64,000 nt of DNA, taken from positions 1-64,000 of the forward strand of contig JAJDET010000181.1 in the NCBI GenBank assembly GCA_029259655.1. The letters are read 5' to 3'. The DNA is from Planctomycetota bacterium. GTDB taxonomy: Bacteria > Planctomycetota > UBA1135 > GCA-002686595. Every line of letters starts with the position of its first letter. The stretch's first letter is position 1. The notes beneath the pieces are model-generated. The model was given only the letters and a program-made list of their open reading frames with translations, did no database searches and was not told where the DNA came from. This document shows positions 41,330-50,357 of the stretch, piece by piece. The translations under genes were made by a program, and so were the position numbers.

Positions 41330-42421
41330 ATGATCACGACACTCCTCGTCTCGTCGCTCGCGCTCTCCGGCGCCGCGGTCGCGCCCCAGCCGAGCTTCGC
41401 CGTCCGCGCAGCCGCCGTTCACCTCGCCGACGGGACGACCCTCGAAGACGGCGTCCTGTGGGTGGAGAACGGCACGATCCGCGCCGTGGGTCGGGGCGTC
41501 GAGCCGCCCGCCGGCACGCCCTTCATCGAGCACGACGGCGCGCTCTCGGCCGGGATCGTCGCCGCCCACACGCACATGGGGGGTGGCGACGGGCTCCAGG
41601 ACTCGACGCGCGCGTTCCTGCCGGAGGCCCGCGTCCTGCACGCGTTCGAGCCGAAGCACAGCGACTTCGAGCGCGCGCTCGCAGCCGGGATCACGACCGC
41701 CGTCCTCGCGCCGCGCGAGACGAACGTCGCCGGAGGCCGCATCGCGGTCGTGAAGACGTCCGGCGGCACCGTGCTCGAGCGAGACGGACACCTGCACCTC
41801 TCACTGCACACGACGGCGCTCTGGGGCTGGCGCGAGCCCACCTCGTGGCCCGGTGCCCTGGCTCACCTCGAACGCCGTCTGGAAGAGCGCGAGGGACCCT
41901 TCGCCGAGATCGCCTCCGGCGAGCGCTCCGTCATCATCGAGGCCTGGGATCGCCACGAGGTCTCGCGCGCGCTCGAGTTCGCGACGAGCCACGGCCTGCG
42001 AGGGGCGCTGCGCGGCGGACATCGCGCGGGCGAGCTCGCCCGCCGCGTGCGATCGAGCGGGCTCTCGATGATCGTCGGACCCTTCGCGCCCGGCGAGGAT
42101 CGCGAGCACCTGCGCTCGGTCGTCGCGCTCGCCGAAGCGGGCGTCCCGCTCGCCTTCGGTCTCGACGCGCCGGCCAGCGACCCGGAAGCGTTGCGCCTCT
42201 CCGCCGCGCTGTGCGTGCGCGAGGGTCTCGAGCCGCAGACCGCATGGCGCGCCCTCACGAGCACCGCGGCGCAGGTCGCGGGCGTCGCGGACCGCGTCGG
42301 GAGCCTGGAGCGCGGACTCGACGCCGACTTCGTCCTGTGGAGCGGCCCGCCGCTCGAGCTCACGAGCCGCGTCGAGGCGGTCTACATAGGCGGCGAGCTG
42401 GTCTTCGGAGGTGCGCGATGA
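41330..42421 (+). CDS. Exported amidohydrolase-like protein 2
   Basis: 363 residues, signal LLVSSLALSGAAVA, 17 bases after gene 1 with GGAG upstream. It has the imidazolonepropionase-like frame: VHLADGTTLEDGVLWVENGTIRAVG, HTHMGGGDG (His80, His82 kept), GITTAVLAPRETNVAGG, and the C-terminal RVGSLERGLDADFVLWSGPPLEL. The later metal ligands are less clear: candidates are the His of ALRGGHRAGE and the Asp of AFGLDAPASDPE. It may retain one metal. It is the shortest member, lacking the charged insert. Its last base triplet overlaps gene 3 (ATGA). Confidence 0.82.
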   Translation: MITTLLVSSLALSGAAVAPQPSFAVRAAAVHLADGTTLEDGVLWVENGTIRAVGRGVEPPAGTPFIEHDGALSAGIVAAHTHMGGGDGLQDSTRAFLPEARVLHAFEPKHSDFERALAAGITTAVLAPRETNVAGGRIAVVKTSGGTVLERDGHLHLSLHTTALWGWREPTSWPGALAHLERRLEEREGPFAEIASGERSVIIEAWDRHEVSRALEFATSHGLRGALRGGHRAGELARRVRSSGLSMIVGPFAPGEDREHLRSVVALAEAGVPLAFGLDAPASDPEALRLSAALCVREGLEPQTAWRALTSTAAQVAGVADRVGSLERGLDADFVLWSGPPLELTSRVEAVYIGGELVFGGAR

Positions 42422-43629
42422 GAAACGTACTCTCGACCGTCTGCGTCCTCGCGCTCGCGAGCTCCGCGACCGCCCAGGACGACGCCGGGCCCTGGGTCAT
42501 CCGCGCCGATCGCGTCTACACCGCCGCCGGAGAGGTGTTCGAGGGCGGCTTCGTCGCCGTCGCGAACGGGAAGATCGTCGGTGTCGGCCCCGGTGGCGGG
42601 GGGGCGGGCGACGAGCTCGAGGCCGTGTGCGTGACGCCCGGCATGGTCGACCTCGGAGCGCGTGTCGTCACGCACCCCGACGCCGTCGAGCAGTCGACCG
42701 AGGTCGCGGCCTCGATGCGCGTGGCTCACGCGCTCGACCTGTTCGACCCGCGCTGGAAACGCGAGCTCGAGAGCGGCGTGACGACCGTGCTCGCGACACC
42801 GCCCGACAGCAACGTGATCGGCGGTCTCTGCATCGCGGTCAAGACAGGCGGGCTGACGGACGTCGCCTCGCGCACCGTTCGCGCGGACGTCGCCCTGCGT
42901 GGCTCGTTCGGAACCCAGCCCAGTCAGGGCAACCAGAGCTCGTCGGGCACCCCCCAGACCTTCTACGTGCGGCGGCCGACGACACGCATGGGGGTCGAAT
43001 GGACGATCCGCAAGGCGTTCTACGACGCGCTGGCCGGTGCGCAGGATCCCGAGCGCGACTTCGAGGGCGCCGACGTCCTGCGCCGCGTGCTCGACGGCGA
43101 GCTCGTCCTCGGTGCGCAGGCCTGGTCGACCCAGGACATCCGCACGGCGATCTACGTGAAAGAGGAGTTCGGGATCGAGCGGATGTTCGTCGATGCCGCC
43201 GCCGAGGCCTGGAAGGAGCCGGACCTCCTGGTGCGCTCCGGGATGGCCGTGGTCCTGCCGCCCCTCTCGTTCGACGGCCGCGTAGGGCCCGAGAACGCCT
43301 TCTTCTCCTGGCACAGCGCGCGCGAGCTCGACGAGCTCGGCGTGCCGTTCGCCCTCTCCGGACACGGCGCGGCGGACCCGGCCGCGCGCCTCGCCTACCA
43401 GGGCGGACTCGCGATGCGCGGCGGTCTCTCCCTCGAAGCGGCCCTCGCGGCCGTGACCCTCGCGCCGGCGCGAATGATCGGTATCGACGATCGCGTCGGC
43501 AGCCTCGAGGTCGGCAAGGACGCCGATCTCCTCCTCTGGAGCGGAACACCCTTTCAACCGACGTCGCGCATCATCGGCGTGATGCTCGACGGTCGGCTCG
43601 TCGTCGATCGGCGTGAAGCGAGCGAGTGA
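42418..43629 (+). CDS. Exported amidohydrolase-like protein 3 (degenerate)
   Basis: 403 residues with a signal (VLSTVCVLALASSATAQ). The start overlaps gene 2 by four bases. The family frame is IRADRVYTAAGEVFEGGFVAVANGKIVGVG, GVTTVLATPPDSNVIGG and RVGSLEVGKDADLLLWSGTPFQPTSRI. After the first beta-alpha unit the metal motif is replaced (MVDLGARVVTHP), and the Asp position reads ALSGHGAADPA. Most catalytic ligands therefore look lost. A Gln/Ser-rich loop (TQPSQGNQSSSGTPQ) is inserted after the third strand. Likely a structural partner of the intact members. Confidence 0.8.
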   Translation: MRNVLSTVCVLALASSATAQDDAGPWVIRADRVYTAAGEVFEGGFVAVANGKIVGVGPGGGGAGDELEAVCVTPGMVDLGARVVTHPDAVEQSTEVAASMRVAHALDLFDPRWKRELESGVTTVLATPPDSNVIGGLCIAVKTGGLTDVASRTVRADVALRGSFGTQPSQGNQSSSGTPQTFYVRRPTTRMGVEWTIRKAFYDALAGAQDPERDFEGADVLRRVLDGELVLGAQAWSTQDIRTAIYVKEEFGIERMFVDAAAEAWKEPDLLVRSGMAVVLPPLSFDGRVGPENAFFSWHSARELDELGVPFALSGHGAADPAARLAYQGGLAMRGGLSLEAALAAVTLAPARMIGIDDRVGSLEVGKDADLLLWSGTPFQPTSRIIGVMLDGRLVVDRREASE

Positions 43630-43642
43630 CAACGATCCCGAA

Positions 43643-45028
43643 ATGAACATGAAGAAGCACAGCCTGATCGCCGCTCTCGCGACGATCCTCCTCGCGCCCT
43701 CGGTGCCCGCCCAGAGCGGGAACCTCGTCATCGAAGCCGGCCGCATCATCACGCAGGCCGACGGCGAGATCGCCGACGGCGTGATCGTGATCGAGAACGG
43801 CCGGATCGCGGCCATCGGCCCCGCCGACTCGACCGAGCGCCCGTGGGACGCCCCGGTGGTCGGCGGTGAAGACCTGGTCGCTTTCCCCGGGTTCGTCGAG
43901 GCGCACACGTTCCGCGGCATGGACCGCCCGAACGAGTCGATCGACGTCGCGGCCTTCCTCGACATCCGAGACTCGATCGATCCCGTGAGCTTCTTCTTCG
44001 AGAACTCGGTCAGGAACGGCATCACCACGCTCGGTGTCCAGCAAGGCAACAGCTGTGTCGTCGGCGGCCAGGGAATGGTCGTGCGCCCCGTCGGGATGAC
44101 CGTCGAACAGATGATGGTGCGCCAGCCGTTCGGCCTGAAGCTCTCCGCTGCGCCGAAGAGCGGGAAGTCCCGCACGACGCAGGCGCAGGCGCTGCGCAAG
44201 GCGTTCGCAGACCTCCGCGAGTACCTCGAGACGCTCGTGCAGGACGAGCGCGACGAGAGCGGCAAGGCGCGACGCGAGGCGCTCTTCCAGGGTCGCGACG
44301 TCGACGAGGAGGAGAACCAGGGCCGCGCCATGACGGGGCTCGCGTGGACGGTCGACGGGCTCGACATCGTCCCGCGCGGAGGCGTCGACCAGAAAGAACG
44401 CCCGCTGCTGCAGCTCGTCGAAGGCCGCTGGGACGCGTTCTTCTACTGCGGGGCTCCGATGGACGTGCACCTCGCGCTCGAGGTCGCCCGCGACAACGGC
44501 TTCCTGCACAGGACCACGCTCGTCCTCGACGACTCGTGCTGGAAGGCCGCCGAGATCATCGCGGAGGCCGGCGTGTCGGTCGTGCTCGACAACGACATGA
44601 TCCACATCGAGCGTGATCCGCGCACCGGTGACGAGATCGAGACCTTCGTCCCCGCCGTCTTCCAGGAGCGGGGAGTGCGCTTCGCGCTCTCCTCGAGCAA
44701 CGACACCAACCGCTCGCTCTGGTACCAGGCCGCCTTCGCGACAGGACAGGGCCTCGACCGCCGCGACGCCCTCGACGCGGTGACCGTCGTACCGGCCGAG
44801 ATCCTCGGTCTGGGTGACCGTGTCGGCAGGTTGGAGGCAGGCTACGACGGCAACGTCGTGCTCTTCTCCGGCGACCCGCTGGACGTCTCCTCGTGGGTCG
44901 AGCACGTCATCATCGAGGGCGTTCACGTCTACGACCGGAGCGAGGACGTGCGCATTCAACACCTTCACGAGGGCGTGGATCCGCGCAAGTCGCGCGGCAC
45001 GTCTGCGGCCCTTCGCTCGGAGCGCTGA
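43643..45028 (+). CDS. Exported amidohydrolase-like protein 4 (partly degenerate)
   Basis: 461 residues with signal LIAALATILLAPSVPAQ, 13 bases after gene 3; ATGs at 43643 and 43649 are both possible. Frame motifs: VIEAGRIITQADGEIADGVIVIENGRIAAIG, GITTLGVQQGNSCVVGGQG and RVGRLEAGYDGNVVLFSGDPLDV. The metal site is HTF (EAHTFRGMD), keeping only the first His. FALSSSNDTNRS keeps an Asp. A charged helix (ALRKAFADLREYLETLVQDE) occupies the same place as the Lys/Glu inserts of genes 1, 5 and 8. Weak or altered catalysis is possible. Confidence 0.8.
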   Translation: MNMKKHSLIAALATILLAPSVPAQSGNLVIEAGRIITQADGEIADGVIVIENGRIAAIGPADSTERPWDAPVVGGEDLVAFPGFVEAHTFRGMDRPNESIDVAAFLDIRDSIDPVSFFFENSVRNGITTLGVQQGNSCVVGGQGMVVRPVGMTVEQMMVRQPFGLKLSAAPKSGKSRTTQAQALRKAFADLREYLETLVQDERDESGKARREALFQGRDVDEEENQGRAMTGLAWTVDGLDIVPRGGVDQKERPLLQLVEGRWDAFFYCGAPMDVHLALEVARDNGFLHRTTLVLDDSCWKAAEIIAEAGVSVVLDNDMIHIERDPRTGDEIETFVPAVFQERGVRFALSSSNDTNRSLWYQAAFATGQGLDRRDALDAVTVVPAEILGLGDRVGRLEAGYDGNVVLFSGDPLDVSSWVEHVIIEGVHVYDRSEDVRIQHLHEGVDPRKSRGTSAALRSER

Positions 45029-45029
45029 G

Positions 45030-47828
45030 ATGATCCGGACTGCGATCTGCCTGGCGATCTTCGCTGCGTCCCCGGTCCTCGCCGGCGATGTCGTCGTTCG
45101 AGCGGGCACGATCCACTCGATGGATCCCGCGCTCGGAACGATCCACGGCGGTGCCCTGCTCGTCCGCGACGGGCGCGTGGTCGAGATCGGCGAGAGCGTG
45201 GCCGTCCCGCCGGGCGCGCAGGTCGTCGACTACGGCCCCGACGCCGTGCTCGTCCCCGGCTTCGTCGCCGCGACCACGAGCTACGCGATGGGGCGTCCGT
45301 CACCCCGGACCGCGGCGCCCTCACTGTCCGCGATCGACGGGTTCAGCTTCTACGGACGCTACGACACGGCGCTCTCCGCCGGCGTGACGTCCGCGTACAT
45401 CGCGCCCGCACGCGGTCGGCTCATCGCCGGTCAGGGCGCCGTCGTGAAGCTCGGGGGTGAAGACCCGGCACGTCGTGTGCTCGCCGCGCCTTCCGTCCTG
45501 CACGGTTCGATCGCTGCCGACGCGCGGTCGGTGCCGGGGTTCTGGGAGCCGCCGGTTCCGCCCTCCGTCGACGTCGGGCTCGGGTACGCCAAGCCCCAGC
45601 TCCCGCGCACCGCCATGGGCGCAATCGTCGCGCTCGGAGAGCTCCTCGACGGGCTCGGCGAGGTCTCCGAGGAGTACGGCGACGCGACGCGCGATCTCGC
45701 GGAGCTCGTCCAGCGCGGGACCCCCTGGCGCATGCGCGCCGGGACCGAGGGCGAGATCCGCGCCCTGCTCGAGTTCGCCGCACAACGCGGGCTCGCGCTC
45801 GTGGTGGAGGGCTCCGACGTCACGGCTCTCCTCGCTGACGAGCTTGCCGCGGCGGGGGTCTCGGTCGTGTACGAGGTGCCTTTCCGACCCAACGTCCGCG
45901 GCATCGACCGCGGAAAGTCACGTGACTCGCGCTGGCCCGATTTTTCCGCTCCCGCCGCGCTCGATGCCGCCGGCGTGCGCTTCGCGATCGCCCACGACGG
46001 GTCGGCCCGCGACCTCCTCTTCGCCGCGCGCCTCGCCATGCGCGGCGGTCTGACTCCCGAGGCGGCGCTCGCCGCGATCACGATCGCTCCGGCCGAGATC
46101 CTCGGCGCCGCGGCGCGCGTGGGGAGCCTCGCACCGGGCAAGGACGCCGACCTGGCCGTCTTCCACGGCGAGCCCCTCGAGGGCGGTGTCGCCGCGGCGA
46201 CCTGGCTCGACGGAGAGCTCGCCTGGGAAGAGAAGACGGGAGACACGGCCGTCGTGCTCGAGGTGGACGAGCTCCACGTCGGCGACGGTCAGGTGCTGCG
46301 CCCCGGCGCGCTCCTGATGAAGAACGGACGGCTCGTCGAGGTCGGCCGCCGCGTCTCGCGCCCGGCCGGCGCGAAGGTGGTCCGCGGCTCGACGGCCATG
46401 CCCGGAATGATCGACGCGCTCGGACACCTGGGACTCGAGGGCTCGAAGAAGAGCGCGCGCACCGACGACGCGCTCGCGAAGATCATGGGCCCCGGTGACC
46501 ACGTCGACCGGCGCGTCGCCCTGGCCGGCGTCACGACGGTCGTGCTCTCGCCGCGCGGAGGCTCCGACTCCGGTATTCCGATGAGCGCCTACAAGCCCGC
46601 CGCGAGCGGAGAGCGCCAGGTCGTGGCCGATCCCGCGACGCTGCGTGTGCAGTGGACGCAGCCCAACCGACTGAAGTCGGGAAAGAGCGTGCGCGACACG
46701 CTCGAGAAGGTCGCGAAGTACCGCGAGAAGTGGGCCGAGTACGAGCAGAAGCTGGCCGAGTGGATGGCCGCTCCGCCGAAGGCCGAGAAGGAGGAGGACG
46801 AAGACGAGGAAGGAGAGGACGAGGAGGCGGAGGAGGAGCCCGAGGACGACAAGAAGAAGAAAAAGAAGAAGAAGAAGGACGACGACGAAGAGGAAGAAGC
46901 CGACCCGGTGACCGGCGTCTGGGAGGCGACGCTCGTCCGCCCGCCCATGACCGATGCGGTTCCGATCCGGATCCAGCTCGTGAACACGGACGGTGCCGTC
47001 CAGGGCTCCATTCGCTGCAGCGCGCTCTCCGAGGACCTGATCGAGATCGAGGGGCGCTTCGACGACGGCGCGCTGCGCGCCAAGGGGCTCGGAACCCAGG
47101 GCTGGGTCACGCTCGCGGGCGAGCCGAAGAAGGGCGAGCTCGAGGCGACCCTCACGGTCGCCGGTACCGAGCTCCAGTTCGAGGCCGAGCGCACGCGGCC
47201 CGACGTGCCGCGCGCCAGCCGCCCCAAGCGCCACTCCGCGACCGAAGAGGAACAGGAGAAGGGCAAGCCCCAGCCGCCGAAACGCGACGGGAAGCTCGAG
47301 CCGTTCCTGCGCGCGATCGACGGTGAAGGATCGATCGTCGTCGCAGTCGACCGCGAGGACGAGATCCTCGCCTGCGTCGACGCCTTCGCCGAAGCCGGCA
47401 TCGCGCCGGTGCTCTACGGAGCCGACGGCATCCGGTACGTCGCCGACCAGGTCGCCGACCGGATCGCGGGTGTGATGCTGCGACACCGGATCGTGGAGCA
47501 CGAGTACGAGCAGGGGCTCGTCTTCCGCAACCGCTACGCCGAGCTCCAGGGCGCCGGCATCCGCATCGCGTTCCACTCGATGGCCGAGGAAGGAGCCGCC
47601 GACCTGCCGGCGATGGCGAGCTACGCCGTCGCGAACGGGCTCTCGGGCGACGGTGCGCTGCGAGCGCTCACCACGGACGTCGCCGACATGTTCGGAATCG
47701 CCGACCGGGTCGGACGACTGCAAACGGGCCTCGACGCGGACGTGCTCCTGCTCGACGGTCCCCCGCTCGACCCCGCGACCCGCGTGCTGCGCGCATGGGT
47801 CAACGGGAAGGAGATCCTGCGCCGATGA
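45030..47828 (+). CDS. Exported double amidohydrolase-like fusion 5
   Basis: 932 residues, signal AICLAIFAASPVLAG. Two complete amidohydrolase frames lie in tandem: module A (to about 400, ending RVGSLAPGKDADLAVFHGEP) and module B (from about 410, ELHVGDGQVLRPGALLMKNGRL, ending RVGRLQTGLDADVLLLDGPPLD). Neither keeps HxH (VAATTSYAMG and MIDALGHLG). Module B carries an acidic-then-Lys tract (about 580-625, nine consecutive Lys) followed by an extra beta-rich domain of roughly 100 residues (GVWEATLVRPPMTDAVPIRI to AGTELQFEAERTR). It starts one base after the gene 4 stop and ends overlapping gene 6. Probably a scaffold-like pseudo-enzyme. Confidence 0.82.
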   Translation: MIRTAICLAIFAASPVLAGDVVVRAGTIHSMDPALGTIHGGALLVRDGRVVEIGESVAVPPGAQVVDYGPDAVLVPGFVAATTSYAMGRPSPRTAAPSLSAIDGFSFYGRYDTALSAGVTSAYIAPARGRLIAGQGAVVKLGGEDPARRVLAAPSVLHGSIAADARSVPGFWEPPVPPSVDVGLGYAKPQLPRTAMGAIVALGELLDGLGEVSEEYGDATRDLAELVQRGTPWRMRAGTEGEIRALLEFAAQRGLALVVEGSDVTALLADELAAAGVSVVYEVPFRPNVRGIDRGKSRDSRWPDFSAPAALDAAGVRFAIAHDGSARDLLFAARLAMRGGLTPEAALAAITIAPAEILGAAARVGSLAPGKDADLAVFHGEPLEGGVAAATWLDGELAWEEKTGDTAVVLEVDELHVGDGQVLRPGALLMKNGRLVEVGRRVSRPAGAKVVRGSTAMPGMIDALGHLGLEGSKKSARTDDALAKIMGPGDHVDRRVALAGVTTVVLSPRGGSDSGIPMSAYKPAASGERQVVADPATLRVQWTQPNRLKSGKSVRDTLEKVAKYREKWAEYEQKLAEWMAAPPKAEKEEDEDEEGEDEEAEEEPEDDKKKKKKKKKDDDEEEEADPVTGVWEATLVRPPMTDAVPIRIQLVNTDGAVQGSIRCSALSEDLIEIEGRFDDGALRAKGLGTQGWVTLAGEPKKGELEATLTVAGTELQFEAERTRPDVPRASRPKRHSATEEEQEKGKPQPPKRDGKLEPFLRAIDGEGSIVVAVDREDEILACVDAFAEAGIAPVLYGADGIRYVADQVADRIAGVMLRHRIVEHEYEQGLVFRNRYAELQGAGIRIAFHSMAEEGAADLPAMASYAVANGLSGDGALRALTTDVADMFGIADRVGRLQTGLDADVLLLDGPPLDPATRVLRAWVNGKEILRR

Positions 47829-49102
47829 TCCTCGCACTCACACTCGCTGTCCTCGCTTCCGACACGCCCGCCGCGCCGGGACAGGTCGGCGGATCCGGGC
47901 TCGCGATCCGGAGCGCCAAGATCCTGACCTGCGCCCGCGAAGGAGCCGGCGTCGTGGACCGCGGCGTCCTCCTCGTGCGCGACGGAAAGATCGAGGCGAT
48001 CGAGCGGGCTCGCGACCTCGAGATCCCGGCGGACTACGAGCTCGTCGACGTCGGCGACAAGTGGCTCATGCCGGGCATCATCGACCTGCACTGCCACGCC
48101 GGCGCCATCGAGTCGCTCTTCATCAACGACCTGAACGACGTCGTCTACCTGACGAACCCGGGTCTGCGAGCATGGACGGGGACGAAGCCGGGCAACCCGC
48201 GCCTGCTGACGGGGCTCCAGGCCGGCGTCACGACAGTGCTCGTGATCCCGGGCTCGGGAAGCAGCATCGGCGGGTGGGGCGTGCTCCTCAAGACCGGACA
48301 CGACCGCTACGAGGAGATGCTGCTCCGCAACCCCGGCTCGATGAAGATCGCGCAGTGGGGCAACCCGGAGAGCTGGGGACCGGGGGTCGCGAAGACCTTC
48401 GAGACCTACGCGATCCGCGACGCGTTCACGCGCGGGCTCGCCTATGCCCGGCGCTGGCACGCGTTCGAAGAGGGCAGCGGCGAGGAGCCCGAGTTCGACC
48501 CGCAGTGGGAGATCTTCCGCCACCTCCTCGAGAAGGACACGCAGGCCTCCGTCCACACGCAGGTCTACCAGGTCGTGCTGAAGACCATCACGCAGATCAA
48601 GGGCGAGTTCGGCGTCGACGTGTACATCGATCACGGGTCGATCGGCGCGTGGCGCGCCGGCGGCATCGCACAGGAGATGGGCGTGCCCGCGATCCTCGGC
48701 CCGCGCAACGCCGACACTCCGGCGCGCGGCTTCATCAACTGGGGACAGCTCGACACCGAGGGCTTCAAGGGGATCGCGGCGGGCTACCAGGAGATGGGGC
48801 TCGAGCTCATCGGCTTCAACACCGACTCACCGGTCATTCCCCAGCAGGAGCTTCCGGTCCAGGCCACGATCGCCGCCCGCCTCGGGTTCGACGACAGCGA
48901 GATGCAGGCCGTGCGCGGGCTCACGATCGTGCCCGCGATCGCGGCCGGGATCGACGACCGCGTCGGGAGCCTCGAGGTCGGCAAGGACGCCGACGTGCTG
49001 GTCATCAGCGGCCATCCGGCCGACCCGCGCTCGTGGGTGCAGCGCGTGTGGCAGGACGGTGAGGTCGTGTACGACTCCGAGACCGAGAGGCGTCGCTGGT
49101 GA
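47825..49102 (+). CDS. Exported amidohydrolase 6 (complete metal site)
   Basis: 425 residues with a weak signal (ILALTLAVLASDTPAAPG). This member keeps the whole binuclear-metal set in sequence: DLHCH (His89, His91), SVHTQVYQ (His), YIDHGSIG (His) and GFNTDSP (Asp). These are flanked by the normal frame AKILTCAREGAGVVDRGVLLVRDGKIEAI and RVGSLEVGKDADVLVISGHPAD. It is most like the imidazolonepropionase/prolidase-type amidohydrolases, which cleave C-N bonds in small amides or dipeptides. The substrate cannot be told. ATGA overlap with gene 5 and GTGA overlap with gene 7. Confidence 0.88.
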   Translation: MILALTLAVLASDTPAAPGQVGGSGLAIRSAKILTCAREGAGVVDRGVLLVRDGKIEAIERARDLEIPADYELVDVGDKWLMPGIIDLHCHAGAIESLFINDLNDVVYLTNPGLRAWTGTKPGNPRLLTGLQAGVTTVLVIPGSGSSIGGWGVLLKTGHDRYEEMLLRNPGSMKIAQWGNPESWGPGVAKTFETYAIRDAFTRGLAYARRWHAFEEGSGEEPEFDPQWEIFRHLLEKDTQASVHTQVYQVVLKTITQIKGEFGVDVYIDHGSIGAWRAGGIAQEMGVPAILGPRNADTPARGFINWGQLDTEGFKGIAAGYQEMGLELIGFNTDSPVIPQQELPVQATIAARLGFDDSEMQAVRGLTIVPAIAAGIDDRVGSLEVGKDADVLVISGHPADPRSWVQRVWQDGEVVYDSETERRRW

Positions 49103-50346
49103 GAGCCGTCCTCGCACTGCTCGCCACGTTCGCCTGCATCGGCTGCCGGTCGGCTGCGGCCGAACCGGCGCGAGCGCCCGCGCCGATTCCCGCCCTCGCG
49201 GCGGAGGAGACCGGCCTCGTCGTCCTCGTCGGACGCGTCATCACGGCCGGCGATACGGATCTGGTGCACGCGCCGGGCATGCTGGCGATCCGCGACGGGA
49301 AGATCACCTACGTCGGGCCGCCGGTCGACGTGCCCGAGGGCTACGAGCTCCTCGAGTCCGACCGCGCGTGGGCCGTGCCGGGTATGGTCGACCTTCACAC
49401 GCACGTCCACACCGGTACCTGGGGCGACATCAACGAGGGCATGCACCACGTCGCGCCCGAGTTCTCCGTGGCGCCGACCATGGTGCCCGCGAACGATCTC
49501 CTGCGCCTCGCCTGCGCGTCGGGAGTCACCACGCTGCTCGGTATCCCCGGCAGCTCGACGAGCATGGGCGGGTTCGGCGTGCTCTACAAGGCGAAGACGA
49601 GCGGCGGGTTCGAGGACGTCGTGCTCGCGAACCCCGGCGGGCTCAAGGTCGCGCAGACGCACAACCCCGACCGCAACAACAACCTCGTCCTGCACAGCTG
49701 GGCCGGGCTCGGCTGGGTCCTCGAGGACATCAACGACAAGGCCGTCGCCGCGCTCGAGCAGGACCGCTTCGATCCCCAGCTCGAGAACCTGAAGAAGGTC
49801 CACGCCGGCGAGATCCCCGTCCTGATCCACTGCGCAGGCGGCGAGGGCGTCGCGGCGACCGCGCGCATGTGGCGCGTCACCTACGACACACAGAGCGTCG
49901 TCTCCCACGGGAGCTTCGACGGCTACAAGGTGGCCGACTGGCTGGCCGAGCTCGGGATGCCGGTCAACCACGGGCCGCGCCTGTTCGATTACTTCTCGTC
50001 GCGCACGGGCCGCGTCGAACCCTCGGCTCACATCTTCGAGTCGGCGGGGACGCCCAACTTCTCGCTGAACACCGACTCGCAGATCATCCCCGAGCACGAG
50101 TTCTTCCTGCAGGGCGCGATGGCCGCGCGGCAGGGGATCGACGGCTACCAGGCGCTGCGCGCCCTGACCATTCACCCCGCGAAGGCTTTCGGCATCGCCG
50201 ATCGCGTGGGGAGCCTCGAGACCGGAAAGGACGCCGATATCGTCCTGTGGACGGGCGACCCGCTCGATCCCCGCAGTCGCGTCGAGCTCGTGCTGATCGA
50301 CGGCGAGGTGCAATACGACCGCAAGGAGGACGGACAGTGGTCCTGA
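49099..50346 (+). CDS. Exported amidohydrolase 7 (lipoprotein, complete metal site)
   Basis: 415 residues from GTG. The leader ends in ATFACIGC, a lipobox. The metal ligands are complete: DLHTH (His100, His102), VLIHCAGG (His), VVSHGSFDG (His) and SLNTDSQ (Asp), with RVGSLETGKDADIVLWTGDPLDP at the C-terminus. It is closely similar to gene 6 (GVTTLLGIPGSSTSMGGFGVLYK against GVTTVLVIPGSGSSIGGWGVLLK), so the pair probably arose by duplication. As the lipid-anchored, intact member it may hold the other secreted members at the membrane. Confidence 0.88.
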   Translation: MRAVLALLATFACIGCRSAAAEPARAPAPIPALAAEETGLVVLVGRVITAGDTDLVHAPGMLAIRDGKITYVGPPVDVPEGYELLESDRAWAVPGMVDLHTHVHTGTWGDINEGMHHVAPEFSVAPTMVPANDLLRLACASGVTTLLGIPGSSTSMGGFGVLYKAKTSGGFEDVVLANPGGLKVAQTHNPDRNNNLVLHSWAGLGWVLEDINDKAVAALEQDRFDPQLENLKKVHAGEIPVLIHCAGGEGVAATARMWRVTYDTQSVVSHGSFDGYKVADWLAELGMPVNHGPRLFDYFSSRTGRVEPSAHIFESAGTPNFSLNTDSQIIPEHEFFLQGAMAARQGIDGYQALRALTIHPAKAFGIADRVGSLETGKDADIVLWTGDPLDPRSRVELVLIDGEVQYDRKEDGQWS

Positions 50347-50357
50347 CCCCGAAACCG

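Noticed and set aside
46851-46878. Second slippery site in the Lys tract of gene 5
   Set aside because: The sequence reads G AAA AAG in frame, not A AAA AAG, so it lacks the proper heptamer.
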